A DNA stretch of 64,000 nt. Source: Bacteroidota bacterium (GTDB lineage Bacteria; Bacteroidota; Bacteroidia; UBA8524). Made by a program: the position numbers and the translations under genes. Below the pieces are notes generated by a model, which saw nothing but the letters and a program-made list of their open reading frames with translations, ran no database searches and was not told where the DNA came from. Shown piece by piece: positions 1-8,583 of the stretch (its first letter is position 1; the number at the start of each line of letters is the position of its first letter). The stretch is from contig WBUH01000003.1 in the NCBI GenBank assembly GCA_008933805.1, forward strand, positions 212,970-276,969. Reading direction: 5' to 3'.

Positions 1-116
1 GTTACAATGTACCAAACCAACAATAGTAAAACTATACCTGTTATTTCTATAATGGTAAAAACAGGTTTTGGTAGTGTCCCTCTTAGCTTAAAAAATTCTC
101 CAAAAAGTTTTTTCAT
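1..116 (-). CDS. ABC transporter permease, N-terminal fragment (runs off the left edge)
   Basis: Only the first 38 codons are in the window. An ATG lies 2 nt after the stop of the upstream substrate-binding protein gene on the minus strand. The residues form a short basic N-terminus (MKKLFGEFFKLRG) followed by the start of a membrane helix (IIEITGIVLLLLVWYIV), which is how permeases of the SsuC/TauC (NitT/TauT) type begin. The near-zero spacing to a NMT1/SsuA-like binding protein supports reading it as the permease of the same transporter. Family assignment is inference from context because the permease domain itself is outside the window. Confidence 0.65.
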   Translation of the reverse strand, partial: MKKLFGEFFKLRGTLPKPVFTIIEITGIVLLLLVWYIV

Positions 117-118
117 AA

Positions 119-1651
119 TTATTCTTCTGCTAGAAGCTGGAACTCAGTACGGCGATTCTTCGATTTGCCTTTATCTGTACTGTTATCCGCAACGGGTTTT
201 TTGCTACCGTTACCCACAATAACAAATTTATTTCGAGGCATTCCGTGTTCAGACGCTAAGTAATCAGCTACTGCTTGCGCCCTACGTTCCGAAAGAACTT
301 GATTTGTTGCCTCTGAGCCCACATTATCAGTATTTCCTTCTATACGCACACGCACATTACCAAAAGCCTTGGCAATTTCGGTAAACTCCATATCTATAAT
401 ATACTTTGCGTTTTCATCCAGCGTTGCGCTTCCGGTAGCAAAGGTGATGGTAATGGCTTTTGCTGAAAAAGCCGGGGCAGTTTTAAGCTCTTTTGTAACG
501 GGTGAAAACTCTGTTTGCTCCTCTGCATTGTGTTCATTACCGTTAAGCTTAATATCCTTTATCAAAGATGGATTAGCAATTAACCTAAACGCGGGCACTG
601 TAGCAGGAGCATACCCCCATTTATTGTATGATTTGCTCATACGGTTATACAGGTCTTCACCTTTAACACCGGTATAATTACCTTCAATGTTAAAGAAGTT
701 AACATTATCACCATATGTACACAAACGGGCATTGTTTATAGCATTGTAGCAAAACTCTTCGGGTAGGTTTAACCCTCCGGCAAGTATTTTAGCAGCTTTT
801 TGCTTATTGCTTTCTGATGAGTTTATTTCTGCTGCACCGCGCAACCAGCCTTCAACTAACTTCTTTAAGTCTTCTTTGTTCTTTTCTAAGTAGGCTTTTT
901 TAACAAAAAACACATCCGCAATAATGTTTGAAGCTGACTTTGTGTTACGCAAAACTTTAGCACCTTTCACGTTTTTCACACAATCCTCATCATCCGGGCT
1001 CCAAACTACGGCAGCATCTACTTTACCTGCTTTAAAATAAGCAGCGGCATCAACAGCATTAGGTGCTTCAACAATTTCAATATCTTCTTTCTTAAGTCCC
1101 CCTGCATCCAACAACCAAATCAAAAACGTGTTTGATGGGGTCATAGGAGCCACGGCAACTTTTTTGCCCTTCAAATCTGCAACATTATCAATGCCCCTGC
1201 GCACTACGATGGCATCACCACCACGCGACCAGTCAGCTTGAAATATTACCTGAGGGTCTAGATCTTTAAAACCATCTACCTCTGTCGGAAACGCATCAAT
1301 CGTTGTCCATAACACATCTATCTCGCCTGCTTTCCAAGCTTCGCGTGATGAGTTAAAATCGTCATTAAGTACAAACTCTACATTAATGCCGTATTCTTTT
1401 GTAAAACGTGATTCTTTTGAGGGTTTAAAACCTTCGTTAAAATATTCACCTCCGGCATATCCGCCCCAAGTCACAACGCCCACACGAATAAGTTTATCCC
1501 TATCAACATCACTGGCATTTTCTGACCCGCCTTTGGGCAGCAGTTTTTCAGTAATGTTTTTGTTATTCGCCAATGAATATATCAAATAACCCAAACCACC
1601 TGCAATTACAACAGCAATAAGGAATTTTGAAAGGGGTGTCAATTTGTTCAT
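119..1651 (-). CDS. Membrane-anchored ABC substrate-binding protein fused to an OmpA peptidoglycan-binding domain
   Basis: 510 residues. Residues 9-27 are one hydrophobic helix with no obvious lipobox, so an uncleaved anchor or signal peptide. Residues about 55-310 look like a periplasmic binding protein of the NMT1/SsuA (NitT/TauT) kind: RVGVVTWGGYAGGEYF, then GEIDVLWTTIDAF, then VADLKGKKVAVAP and KVDAAVVWSPDDEDC. Residues about 395-510 are an OmpA C-terminal domain (ITITFATGSATLDENA, IEGNTDNVGSEATNQ, LSERRAQAVADYL, KSKNRRTEFQLL), which binds peptidoglycan. The fusion would tie ligand capture by an inner-membrane transporter to the cell wall. It lies 2 nt upstream of a permease gene and 36 nt downstream of a PspA-like gene, as one operon. 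The substrate cannot be told from sequence. Confidence 0.85.
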   Translation of the reverse strand: MNKLTPLSKFLIAVVIAGGLGYLIYSLANNKNITEKLLPKGGSENASDVDRDKLIRVGVVTWGGYAGGEYFNEGFKPSKESRFTKEYGINVEFVLNDDFNSSREAWKAGEIDVLWTTIDAFPTEVDGFKDLDPQVIFQADWSRGGDAIVVRRGIDNVADLKGKKVAVAPMTPSNTFLIWLLDAGGLKKEDIEIVEAPNAVDAAAYFKAGKVDAAVVWSPDDEDCVKNVKGAKVLRNTKSASNIIADVFFVKKAYLEKNKEDLKKLVEGWLRGAAEINSSESNKQKAAKILAGGLNLPEEFCYNAINNARLCTYGDNVNFFNIEGNYTGVKGEDLYNRMSKSYNKWGYAPATVPAFRLIANPSLIKDIKLNGNEHNAEEQTEFSPVTKELKTAPAFSAKAITITFATGSATLDENAKYIIDMEFTEIAKAFGNVRVRIEGNTDNVGSEATNQVLSERRAQAVADYLASEHGMPRNKFVIVGNGSKKPVADNSTDKGKSKNRRTEFQLLAEE

Positions 1652-1687
1652 TTTACTATAATTCTTATAAAGTGCTAACTATATTAT

Positions 1688-2701
1688 TTAATCAAATAAA
1701 TGATTGTATGGATTAATATCCGATTTATTTCCTTTAGGCAAGGGGCGTTCTATATCAAGCGGGGGTTTACCGTCGTTACCTTGTGAGATAAGTATGGTTT
1801 TATCCTCGCCTAACAATAACGACATTCCTTCTTTCTCCCACTGTTCAAGCATCTCAAGTCCACGTTCTTCATACACTCCGTTTTGCAAATCAATACTATC
1901 CATGAAGTTTGCTGATAGTTCCATAAAACGTTCCATCTCCCCTACTTTACGGCTCACATCATCAGCAATAGCTTCCATTGCCTGATCAAACATCATGCGT
2001 TTATCTTTATCGCCTGAAATAATATTCATTGCTGAACGCATTGCAGAATGACTTGTGCGTATTGCTTCACGTTCCATCTTTTTTACCGCTACTTGGTCTT
2101 TCACGTCTTCTAACAGCACTTCGCTGTTTTCATACATTTTACTAAGTACGCGGTACAAGATTTCCATTTTGCGGTATAAATCGCCCAACTTTAAGTTCGA
2201 CTCTTCTAACCTGCCTGCTTTGCGGGTTTTTAAAATTAAGATGTTTTGCTTGCCTGCATCACGTGCTTGCTTGGCCATTGCAAGACTGTCATCCTTCTCC
2301 TTCTCGTTATTGTCTAAAATATCCTTTAGCTTACGCATCTGGCCACGCAATTTGGCTACTTGGTCGCCCATTTTAACCAAATTATCCTGCAAGCTGCCAA
2401 TGTATGTTTGTAGAATTCCTATCGGGTCTATTTGCACAAACAATCCGGTTACAAAACGCATAACGCTTTTGTACATAAACCAGATTAAATTACGAAAACG
2501 TGAGTCGAGTAATATATATATTATGGCTCCCAATGCCATAAAAAGCAATACTGCATATAATGTGTTTTGCAATAATGTAATTAAAAAGGGCAATATGGTA
2601 TAAAGTAAAAAACCACCGCCCACTACTATCATTGCTAACGTAATAAAGCCGGTTACGCCCTCGGGACGCTGCCAAAAACTTTTGGGTTTCATTCCTTCCA
2701 T
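1688..2701 (-). CDS. Membrane protein with a PspA/IM30-like helical coiled-coil domain
   Basis: 337 residues. Two or three hydrophobic segments occupy about residues 18-65 (GFITLAMIVVGGGFLLYTIL; LYAVLLFMALGAIIYILL), followed by roughly 220 residues of charged alpha helix. The helical part starts with DPIGILQTYIGSLQDNLVKM, then has long heptad-like stretches, a layout like the first helices of PspA/IM30 (ESCRT-III-like) proteins, but with an N-terminal membrane anchor that classical PspA lacks. A short non-helical tail follows. It lies between a coiled-coil gene (12 nt upstream) and the binding protein/OmpA fusion (36 nt downstream). The PspA relation is inferred from the pattern, not from a database match; a generic coiled-coil membrane protein remains possible. 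Start could be Met1 or Met4. Confidence 0.6.
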   Translation of the reverse strand: MEGMKPKSFWQRPEGVTGFITLAMIVVGGGFLLYTILPFLITLLQNTLYAVLLFMALGAIIYILLDSRFRNLIWFMYKSVMRFVTGLFVQIDPIGILQTYIGSLQDNLVKMGDQVAKLRGQMRKLKDILDNNEKEKDDSLAMAKQARDAGKQNILILKTRKAGRLEESNLKLGDLYRKMEILYRVLSKMYENSEVLLEDVKDQVAVKKMEREAIRTSHSAMRSAMNIISGDKDKRMMFDQAMEAIADDVSRKVGEMERFMELSANFMDSIDLQNGVYEERGLEMLEQWEKEGMSLLLGEDKTILISQGNDGKPPLDIERPLPKGNKSDINPYNHLFD

Positions 2702-2713
2702 TGGATACTGATA

Positions 2714-3388
2714 TTATTTAGGGGAAATTAAATACTGCTTGATTTTTGTAACGTCGTCTGTCATTTGAGTAACTACCGCAGTATAGGTACTGTTAAAGTT
2801 CGCCTCAGCCTGCTCAATACGGGTTTTTGCAAGCGTTATTTCTTCACGTGTTTTTTGAACATCTGCTTGATGCTTCTGAATTTCTTCGGTAAGCTGTTTT
2901 ATTTGTTCGGATTTATCCTGAACCATTTTGTTCAGTCGGTCTATTTCCTGTTCCCGTCCATTAATATTTGATTCCTTTTGTTGGGATACGACATCACTAA
3001 AAGTAACGTGCTCTTTACCAAGAATTTTAAGGTAATGATCGGCAGTTTGTAGCAGCTTATCTACCGTTAGTCCCATTGTAGAGGCAGTAGCAAACGCCGA
3101 GCGGAAGCGCGTAGCCTCATCTAAGGGCATTTGTGATAATGCTTTCAATGAGTTTTTAAACTCAAAATAATCAAAACCCTCCAGGTTATTTTTTTCAAGA
3201 GCTTCAAAAAGAGATTCGGCGATACGGTCTTCGTAAATCCCTCCTCCGGAGGTGTTTGGAGCCACAGTTCTTGTAGCAGGCGGAGTAGTATTTGATACTG
3301 GGGCTGAATTTTCTTCGGTTTTGGAAGCTTCAGGGTTTTCTTCCTCAGTAACTATAAATAACGATTTAAGGTTTTTTAGGTTTATCAT
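2714..3388 (-). CDS. Cytoplasmic coiled-coil protein, first gene of the envelope operon
   Basis: 224 residues from the chosen ATG (MINLKNLKSLF). A longer frame reaches 3424, but a TATGTTTG promoter box at 3413-3420 would place the transcription start between the two candidate starts, so the inner ATG is preferred. The N-terminus has a Ser/Thr/Pro-rich linker (about 20-55), a globular helical part (YEDRIAESLFEALEKNNLEG to VTFSDVV, about 57-150), then a C-terminal coiled coil of about 60 residues rich in E, K and Q. There is no signal peptide or membrane helix. Function unknown; it probably partners the PspA-like coiled-coil membrane protein encoded 12 nt downstream. Confidence 0.7.
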   Translation of the reverse strand: MINLKNLKSLFIVTEEENPEASKTEENSAPVSNTTPPATRTVAPNTSGGGIYEDRIAESLFEALEKNNLEGFDYFEFKNSLKALSQMPLDEATRFRSAFATASTMGLTVDKLLQTADHYLKILGKEHVTFSDVVSQQKESNINGREQEIDRLNKMVQDKSEQIKQLTEEIQKHQADVQKTREEITLAKTRIEQAEANFNSTYTAVVTQMTDDVTKIKQYLISPK

Positions 3389-3412
3389 GCTACCGTACAG
3401 GTATCTTGTTTC

Positions 3413-3420
3413 ACAAACAT
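3413..3420 (-). promoter_or_regulatory. TAnnTTTG-type -7 promoter box of the envelope operon
   Basis: TATGTTTG on the minus strand, 25 nt upstream of the ATG at 3388. It matches the Bacteroidota -7 consensus TAnnTTTG; transcription should start about 5-7 nt downstream. No clear -33 TTTG element was seen. Confidence 0.55.
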
Positions 3421-3488
3421 ACATATTTTTAGCATGTTTTTATGTTGGCATTGCTATCTTTACGATAAAATAAACCCCTCATTTACCA

Positions 3489-4322
3489 ATGGAAAAACAG
3501 TCATTAATACTCCTTGCCGAAATTGCAAAAATCACAACTTCTCCGTTTAATGGATTTGACGATGGTCTATATGCCGTAAAAAATTTAGCCAAAAGTAATT
3601 GTAAAGCCCTTTACCCTGAGACTAACCCTGTGGTTGAGTTATTAGATGGTTTTGACAGCCTACAGACTGAGTTTGTGATTAAGGAGTATTCTGCGTTTTC
3701 TTATGCTGCAATTCATATGTTGTTGGATGCTGCTTTGAGAAATCATGATTGGAAGCTATTGCAAAACGAAATTATCAGAAATATTAACGAGGAAAAAGGT
3801 GAAGAAACAAAAGACATCCCACACCTAGAGATGATGCGCCAAGGCTATAAAAATGACTTAGGTATTGAAACAGATAATTACAATGCCTCAGGAATAACAA
3901 TGAGTTTTTTAGATAAAATGAAACGCATTTTTAAGGAAGTAGATAATGCCTTTGTTGCTGGTGCTCTTATGGCTTTTGAAGGTAGCGCAATACCTGAATT
4001 TGTGATTTTGGATAAAATTGTAACTGCTTACAGGCATAAAAAAAACCTGCCTGCAATAAGTAAAAGGGATTTAACACAACTGTATATTGATGGCCATAAA
4101 GATTTTGAAATTGGCCACGAACAAGGGCTAATTGATGCGGTGAAACCATTTATAAATAGTAAAAACACCGGCAATATGATTAAAGGATATGTGTCTGTTT
4201 GTATTGCATTATCTACATGGTGGGAACAACTTGCAGTTGAAGCCGTGTATGTTGGAGTTGCTACCAAAACTCAATTAAACACACGCGAAGATTTTGATGT
4301 TACGGGTGCTTTTTTGAACTAG
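3489..4322 (+). CDS. Heme-oxygenase-fold diiron protein (CADD/DUF3865-like)
   Basis: 277 residues, no signal peptide, mostly helical. The sequence carries a full set of potential metal ligands in the order used by the heme-oxygenase-like diiron oxidases: E105 and H112 (E-x6-H, in GEETKDIPHLEM), E164 (MAFEGSAIPE), then H203, E207 and H210 in DGHKDFEIGH. As I recall it, Chlamydia CADD uses E81/H88, E142 and H174/D178/H181, so the spacings (7, then 4 and 3) agree and only the Asp is replaced by Glu. Relatives include CADD, UndA and SznF-type N-oxygenases, which use O2 on varied small molecules; the substrate here is unknown. It stands alone, divergent from the minus-strand envelope operon and convergent with the M16 peptidase gene. 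Confidence 0.7.
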   Translation: MEKQSLILLAEIAKITTSPFNGFDDGLYAVKNLAKSNCKALYPETNPVVELLDGFDSLQTEFVIKEYSAFSYAAIHMLLDAALRNHDWKLLQNEIIRNINEEKGEETKDIPHLEMMRQGYKNDLGIETDNYNASGITMSFLDKMKRIFKEVDNAFVAGALMAFEGSAIPEFVILDKIVTAYRHKKNLPAISKRDLTQLYIDGHKDFEIGHEQGLIDAVKPFINSKNTGNMIKGYVSVCIALSTWWEQLAVEAVYVGVATKTQLNTREDFDVTGAFLN

Positions 4323-4341
4323 TTTCATACATATTTAAACA

Positions 4342-4376
4342 AAAATGCACGAAGCTTTTGCTTCGTGCATTTTTTG
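4342..4376. terminator. Bidirectional intrinsic terminator
   Basis: A perfect 14-bp stem, AAAATGCACGAAGC (4342-4355) with GCTTCGTGCATTTT (4360-4373), and a TTTT loop. T-runs lie on both strands, so it can serve the plus-strand gene ending at 4322 and the minus-strand peptidase gene ending at 4392. Confidence 0.9.
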
Positions 4377-4391
4377 TTTAAAGGGATACTT

Positions 4392-7199
4392 CTATCGGTT
4401 CTCAGGCATCAACACAAAACGGGCATAATTTTCCATAGTCAGGTACTTGTTTGCCAGCTTTTTGATGGTTTCGGCTGTAATAGCATCCACCAGTTTATCG
4501 TATTGAGCAAAGTCAGTCCATTTCTCGTTGTTTTGTGAGTATTGTGATAGAACACTTTGCCAGAAATTGTTTTCCTTCAAACTGGTTTCGCGTTCACGCC
4601 TTAGGGTTTCCTTCACTTTAATAAGGTCTTTTTCCTCTGGGCCGTTTGTTTTTAGCTTTTCTATCTCAAGCAAAACGTTGTTTATTAATGTATCTACGTT
4701 TTCAGGGGCACAACCAAACTGTACTGTAATATTGTACGAAGGTTGAGGTATGCGAGATGGGTAGCCGTTGGCTCCGACACCGTATACTCCGCCTTTATCT
4801 TCGCGCAGGTTTTCACGCAGTTTTATACGTAATACGCTCATCAAAGCATTAAACTCAAGACGGTTTTGCATGGTCCACTCAAACTTGCCGTGGCTGTGCA
4901 ACTCAACATAGCTCTTGGGTTCAACGCCTTTTTTAACCACCTTAGAAATTTTACCCTTTGGTGCTTTAATGCCTATATCCTTCCACTCTTTTGGTTTAGC
5001 GGCCGAGGGTAGTGCGCCCAAATATTGTTCGGCAAGGGCTTTAAAAGACGCAACATCAACATTACCCACAAACACAAACGTGTGACCGTTAAAGTTTGAA
5101 TAGGTTTGTTTGTAAATATCAAACGCCCTGTCAAGATTTATTTTACCAAGTTCAGTAATAGTAAGTGGTTTTACGCGTGGATGGTGGTTTGCCATGGTAA
5201 CGCTTACCGTATCGCTGAAAACCTCTTCAGGGTCGTTACCCCTGTTCAATACATAGGGCTTCATTTGCTCCATAAGAGCGGCAAAAATATCAGCGTCTTT
5301 GCGGGGAGCGGTAGCACGCAGGTAAATCAATTGTAAAGCAGTTTCCAAGTCAGCAGGAGAACAGCTTCCGTTAAATCCTTGCGAGTAATTACCGATAGTG
5401 GGCGATACCCTTACAATCTTACCCTTTAGCATTTTTTCTAACTGGATGTTGTTAATTTCTCCAACTCCGCCTTGGGCAATTACATAGCTGGCATAATCTG
5501 CCGATTGGTTATCCTCATCGCCAAACAACGACACACCGCCCCATCCTGATGAGGTAAACAGAATTTCGTCGTTTTTAAAGTCGGTAGTTTTAAGCAATAC
5601 TTTAACCCCGTTGCTAAGTGTAAACTCAGTTGCCCCTACTTCTTTAATTTCTTTTTGGGCAGTTACTTTACCCGCAACAGGCTTTTGCGCCATCAGAGGC
5701 ATATCGGTTACATCATCTACAAAAGCTGTTACCTCCAATGCCTGTGCATTATTTATCATTGCTAATACTTCATCGCTAGTAGGCACTTTCACCCCGTCTT
5801 TTTCGGGTAGCATTACCATAGCCACCATGTTTTTGCCGTTGGTAATCCATTGTGCGGGCAATGCATTTACTTCGGCCAACGTAATGCCGGGCACATACCG
5901 TTTGTACAATTCATACTCAAAGGCGATACCGGGTATCACTTCCCCTTCAAGGAAATGACGTACGTATTCGCCCACATAAGATGCTGACGGGGTTTTATCT
6001 CGCTCGCTAAATGTCTTTTCAATACCGCGAAGCATTTCTTGTTTGGCACGCTCCAACTCAGTTCCGGTAAAACCAAATTTGCGAACACGGTTGTTTTCTT
6101 GTATCAAGGTTTCAATACCGCGCTGTATGCCGTCTTCAGATACTATTGCAATGGCATAGTACACGTCCTTAGGTCTCAAAAAATCTTCGTAACCACAAGC
6201 ACCGTAAATAAACGGAGGGTTGGGCTTTTGGGTTAGTTCTTCCAAACGGGCATTAAGCATGCTGCCGTACAAGTTGTTTATCAACTGCTGCCTGTAGTCG
6301 GCAACGGTTTTAACCTCTTTATCAGTATGTTTATAAAACATTTGTATCTGAGTGTAGGTGTTTTCTTTATCAGATACTACTGATACCAACGGTTGGTCGT
6401 TATCAGGAATGTCCCATTTTTGCACGGGCAATCCATTAGTACGGGCAGGTATTTTAGAGAACTGTGCAATGATTTTTTTCTCCATTTCGGCAGGGTCAAA
6501 ATCACCTACAGCCATCACCGCCATTAATTCAGGACGGTACCAATCGTAGTAAAAACGTTTAAGGGTATCGTAAGGTGCATTTTTTAATATCTCTGGCTTA
6601 CCGATAGGAAGGCGAACCGCATAACGGCTGTCTTTCAAAATCACAGGGAAGTATTTTTCGCGCATACGTTCTTGTGCACCCAAGCCCAATCGCCATTCTT
6701 CGGTAACAACGCCGCGTTCTTTGTCAATCTCTTCGTTTTCAAAGCTCACATTGTGCGCCCAATCTTCTAATATCTGAAGGCCTTTTGTTACATACTCTTC
6801 TTTATCGGTAGGCACTTGCAGCATATATACTGTTTCATCAAAGCTGGTGTACGCATTTAAGTGCGGGCCGAATTTTGTTCCAATCGACTCTAAATAATCC
6901 ACCAACTCGCTTTTCTTAAAGTTTTTGGTGCCGTTAAAGCACATGTGTTCTACAAAGTGTGCAAGCCCTTGCTGGCCTTCGGTTTCCATAGTAGATCCCA
7001 CATTCACGGCCAACCTAAGTTCCATGCGGTTTTCAGGTTTCACGTTGCGGCGCACAAAATATTTCATGCCATTGGGTAAAACACCGGTACGGATGGAAGA
7101 ATCGACCGGAAAGCCTGCCGAAAGGGCAAAGCGGTCTTGGGCCTGCAAGCCCGAAAGCATTACTAAAAAGGCTAAACAGCCAAGTAGTTTCAAACGCAT
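4392..7199 (-). CDS. Secreted M16-family (insulinase/pitrilysin-like) zinc peptidase
   Basis: 935 residues. The start is set at MRLKLLGCLAFLVMLSGLQA, a clear signal peptide; the frame is open for 23 more codons upstream but those residues are not signal-like. The inverted zinc motif HxxEH is HFVEH at residues 81-85, with the distal glutamate expected in ERGVVTEEW further on. There are two M16 halves, an active N-terminal one (about 30-260) and inactive partners (from about 530), the usual layout for a single-chain M16B clamshell peptidase of about 930 residues. It probably degrades peptides in the periplasm or at the surface. It ends at a shared bidirectional terminator. A weak TAACTTTA box lies at 7231-7240 on the minus strand. 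Confidence 0.92.
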   Translation of the reverse strand: MRLKLLGCLAFLVMLSGLQAQDRFALSAGFPVDSSIRTGVLPNGMKYFVRRNVKPENRMELRLAVNVGSTMETEGQQGLAHFVEHMCFNGTKNFKKSELVDYLESIGTKFGPHLNAYTSFDETVYMLQVPTDKEEYVTKGLQILEDWAHNVSFENEEIDKERGVVTEEWRLGLGAQERMREKYFPVILKDSRYAVRLPIGKPEILKNAPYDTLKRFYYDWYRPELMAVMAVGDFDPAEMEKKIIAQFSKIPARTNGLPVQKWDIPDNDQPLVSVVSDKENTYTQIQMFYKHTDKEVKTVADYRQQLINNLYGSMLNARLEELTQKPNPPFIYGACGYEDFLRPKDVYYAIAIVSEDGIQRGIETLIQENNRVRKFGFTGTELERAKQEMLRGIEKTFSERDKTPSASYVGEYVRHFLEGEVIPGIAFEYELYKRYVPGITLAEVNALPAQWITNGKNMVAMVMLPEKDGVKVPTSDEVLAMINNAQALEVTAFVDDVTDMPLMAQKPVAGKVTAQKEIKEVGATEFTLSNGVKVLLKTTDFKNDEILFTSSGWGGVSLFGDEDNQSADYASYVIAQGGVGEINNIQLEKMLKGKIVRVSPTIGNYSQGFNGSCSPADLETALQLIYLRATAPRKDADIFAALMEQMKPYVLNRGNDPEEVFSDTVSVTMANHHPRVKPLTITELGKINLDRAFDIYKQTYSNFNGHTFVFVGNVDVASFKALAEQYLGALPSAAKPKEWKDIGIKAPKGKISKVVKKGVEPKSYVELHSHGKFEWTMQNRLEFNALMSVLRIKLRENLREDKGGVYGVGANGYPSRIPQPSYNITVQFGCAPENVDTLINNVLLEIEKLKTNGPEEKDLIKVKETLRRERETSLKENNFWQSVLSQYSQNNEKWTDFAQYDKLVDAITAETIKKLANKYLTMENYARFVLMPENR

Positions 7200-7301
7200 A
7201 ATAGAGGATTGTTGGTTTAAGTGGGTAAAGTTATAAAAGATGGCGGGATTGGCAAAACAGTGCTGCATTGAGCATTTACCATTTGGATAGGTATTAATTC
7301 A

Positions 7302-7496
7302 GGCGGGTATAGAACCTGTAGCTATTTCAACGTCCGAGACGGAAAATCAGACAGGTATAAAACCTGTCTCTATGGCAATGCCTAAAACGGAGGGTTTAAA
7401 ATCCTCCGTTTCGATATCTACAAAAGAACAGGATTTCACATCCTGCTCACTCATACAATAGTTTCAAGTAATTACTGCTACAGGTTAAAACCCGTA
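7302..7496. repeat. Cluster of short REP-like hairpins with variable stems
   Basis: This is the 349-nt gap between the M16 peptidase and tsaD genes. It holds at least three perfect and two imperfect hairpins: AGACAGGT-ATAAA-ACCTGTCT (7349-7369), AACGGAGG(9-nt loop)CCTCCGTT (7386-7410), CAGGAT-TTCAC-ATCCTG (7429-7445), and imperfect ones near 7302-7318 and 7478-7494. Stem bases differ between units but pairing is kept, and the central TTTAAAA-like core recurs. Similar units occur at 59055-59162. They resemble REP/RAYT-type palindromic repeats; no transposase gene is in the window. Confidence 0.7.
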
Positions 7497-7548
7497 ACTT
7501 TGCCCGCCCCACAACACACAACTGAAAACCAAAAACTGAAAACTTCCC

Positions 7549-8562
7549 CTACCCCTCAAGCCTTGTGAACGGTACAGCATCCTGTCCGCAAAAAATACCT
7601 TCTTGGTATTTAAAATGGCCTGCAATAGCTATCATAGCCGCATTATCGGTACAATACTCAAACTTGGGAATGTAGGTATTCCAGCCCTTGGCCTTGCCTG
7701 TGCTCTCAAGCGCTGCTCGTAAACCGCTGTTTGCACTCACGCCACCCGCAATAGCAACTTCAGTAATACCTGTTTGTTCGGCTGCTTTGCTTAATTTTTT
7801 CATCAAAGTGCTGATGATGGTATGCTGCACGCTTGCGCATATATCCGCAAGGTTTTCTTGTACAAAATCAGGATTCAGTGCCACATTATCGCGCACAAAG
7901 TATAGTACCGACGTTTTAAACCCGCTGAAACTAAAGTCAAGCCCATCAACCTTTCCTTCCGGAAACTTAAAACGTAACGGATTGCCTTCCTTAGCATACT
8001 TATCAATCAGTGGACCTCCCGGGTAGGGCAAGCCCAATATTTTAGCAGCTTTGTCAAATGCTTCGCCCGCGGCATCGTCTTGGGTTTGTCCCAGCAATTC
8101 CATCTCCAGCGGGCTGCTTACTTTCAAAATTTGGGTATGTCCGCCCGATACCGTAAGGCACAAAAACGGAAACGAAGGCTTAGGATTGTCTATAAAATGC
8201 GCCAGTACGTGCGCATCCATGTGGTTCACCTCAATCAAAGGAATATCCAGTGCTAAGGCAAGGCTTTTGGCAAACGTAACCCCCACCAGCAAACTGCCCA
8301 GCAAACCCGGTCCGCGTGTAAACGCAACAGCAGTAAGTTGTTCACGGCTCACACCCGCCTCTTTCAACGCCACATCCACCACCGGAACAATATTTTGCTG
8401 GTGGGCACGGCTGGCCAATTCGGGTACAACGCCGCCGTACTTCTCGTGCACGGTTTGCCCCGCAATAATATTGGCAAGAATGTTGCCGTTGTTTAGTATA
8501 GCGGCCGATGTCTCGTCGCACGACGATTCTATGGCTAATATGTAAGCTTCTGTTTGGGGCAC
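7549..8562 (-). CDS. tsaD: tRNA N6-adenosine threonylcarbamoyltransferase TsaD
   Basis: 337 residues, the normal family length. TsaD transfers the threonylcarbamoyl group to A37 of ANN-decoding tRNAs, working with TsaB/TsaE. Family motifs are all present: ESSCDETSAA near residue 12, the metal-binding histidines in HMDAHVLAHF (H114, H118), GGGH-like VSGGHTQIL near 130, and the ATP-binding GGVSANSGLR near 267. Translation starts at GTG (MPQTEAYILA). The gene is divergent from tamB, only 21 nt between start codons, and each has its own TAnnTTTG box inside or next to the other gene. The tsaD-tamB divergent pair is, to my knowledge, a common arrangement in Bacteroidota. Confidence 0.97.
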   Translation of the reverse strand: MPQTEAYILAIESSCDETSAAILNNGNILANIIAGQTVHEKYGGVVPELASRAHQQNIVPVVDVALKEAGVSREQLTAVAFTRGPGLLGSLLVGVTFAKSLALALDIPLIEVNHMDAHVLAHFIDNPKPSFPFLCLTVSGGHTQILKVSSPLEMELLGQTQDDAAGEAFDKAAKILGLPYPGGPLIDKYAKEGNPLRFKFPEGKVDGLDFSFSGFKTSVLYFVRDNVALNPDFVQENLADICASVQHTIISTLMKKLSKAAEQTGITEVAIAGGVSANSGLRAALESTGKAKGWNTYIPKFEYCTDNAAMIAIAGHFKYQEGIFCGQDAVPFTRLEG

Positions 8563-8568
8563 TTTTAT

Positions 8569-8576
8569 TACTTTTG
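8569..8576 (+). promoter_or_regulatory. -7 box (TACTTTTG) of tamB
   Basis: TACTTTTG fits TAnnTTTG and ends 7 nt before the TTG start codon at 8584, so the mRNA would begin at or next to the start codon (leaderless or nearly so). Confidence 0.6.
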
Positions 8577-8583
8577 AGAAATT

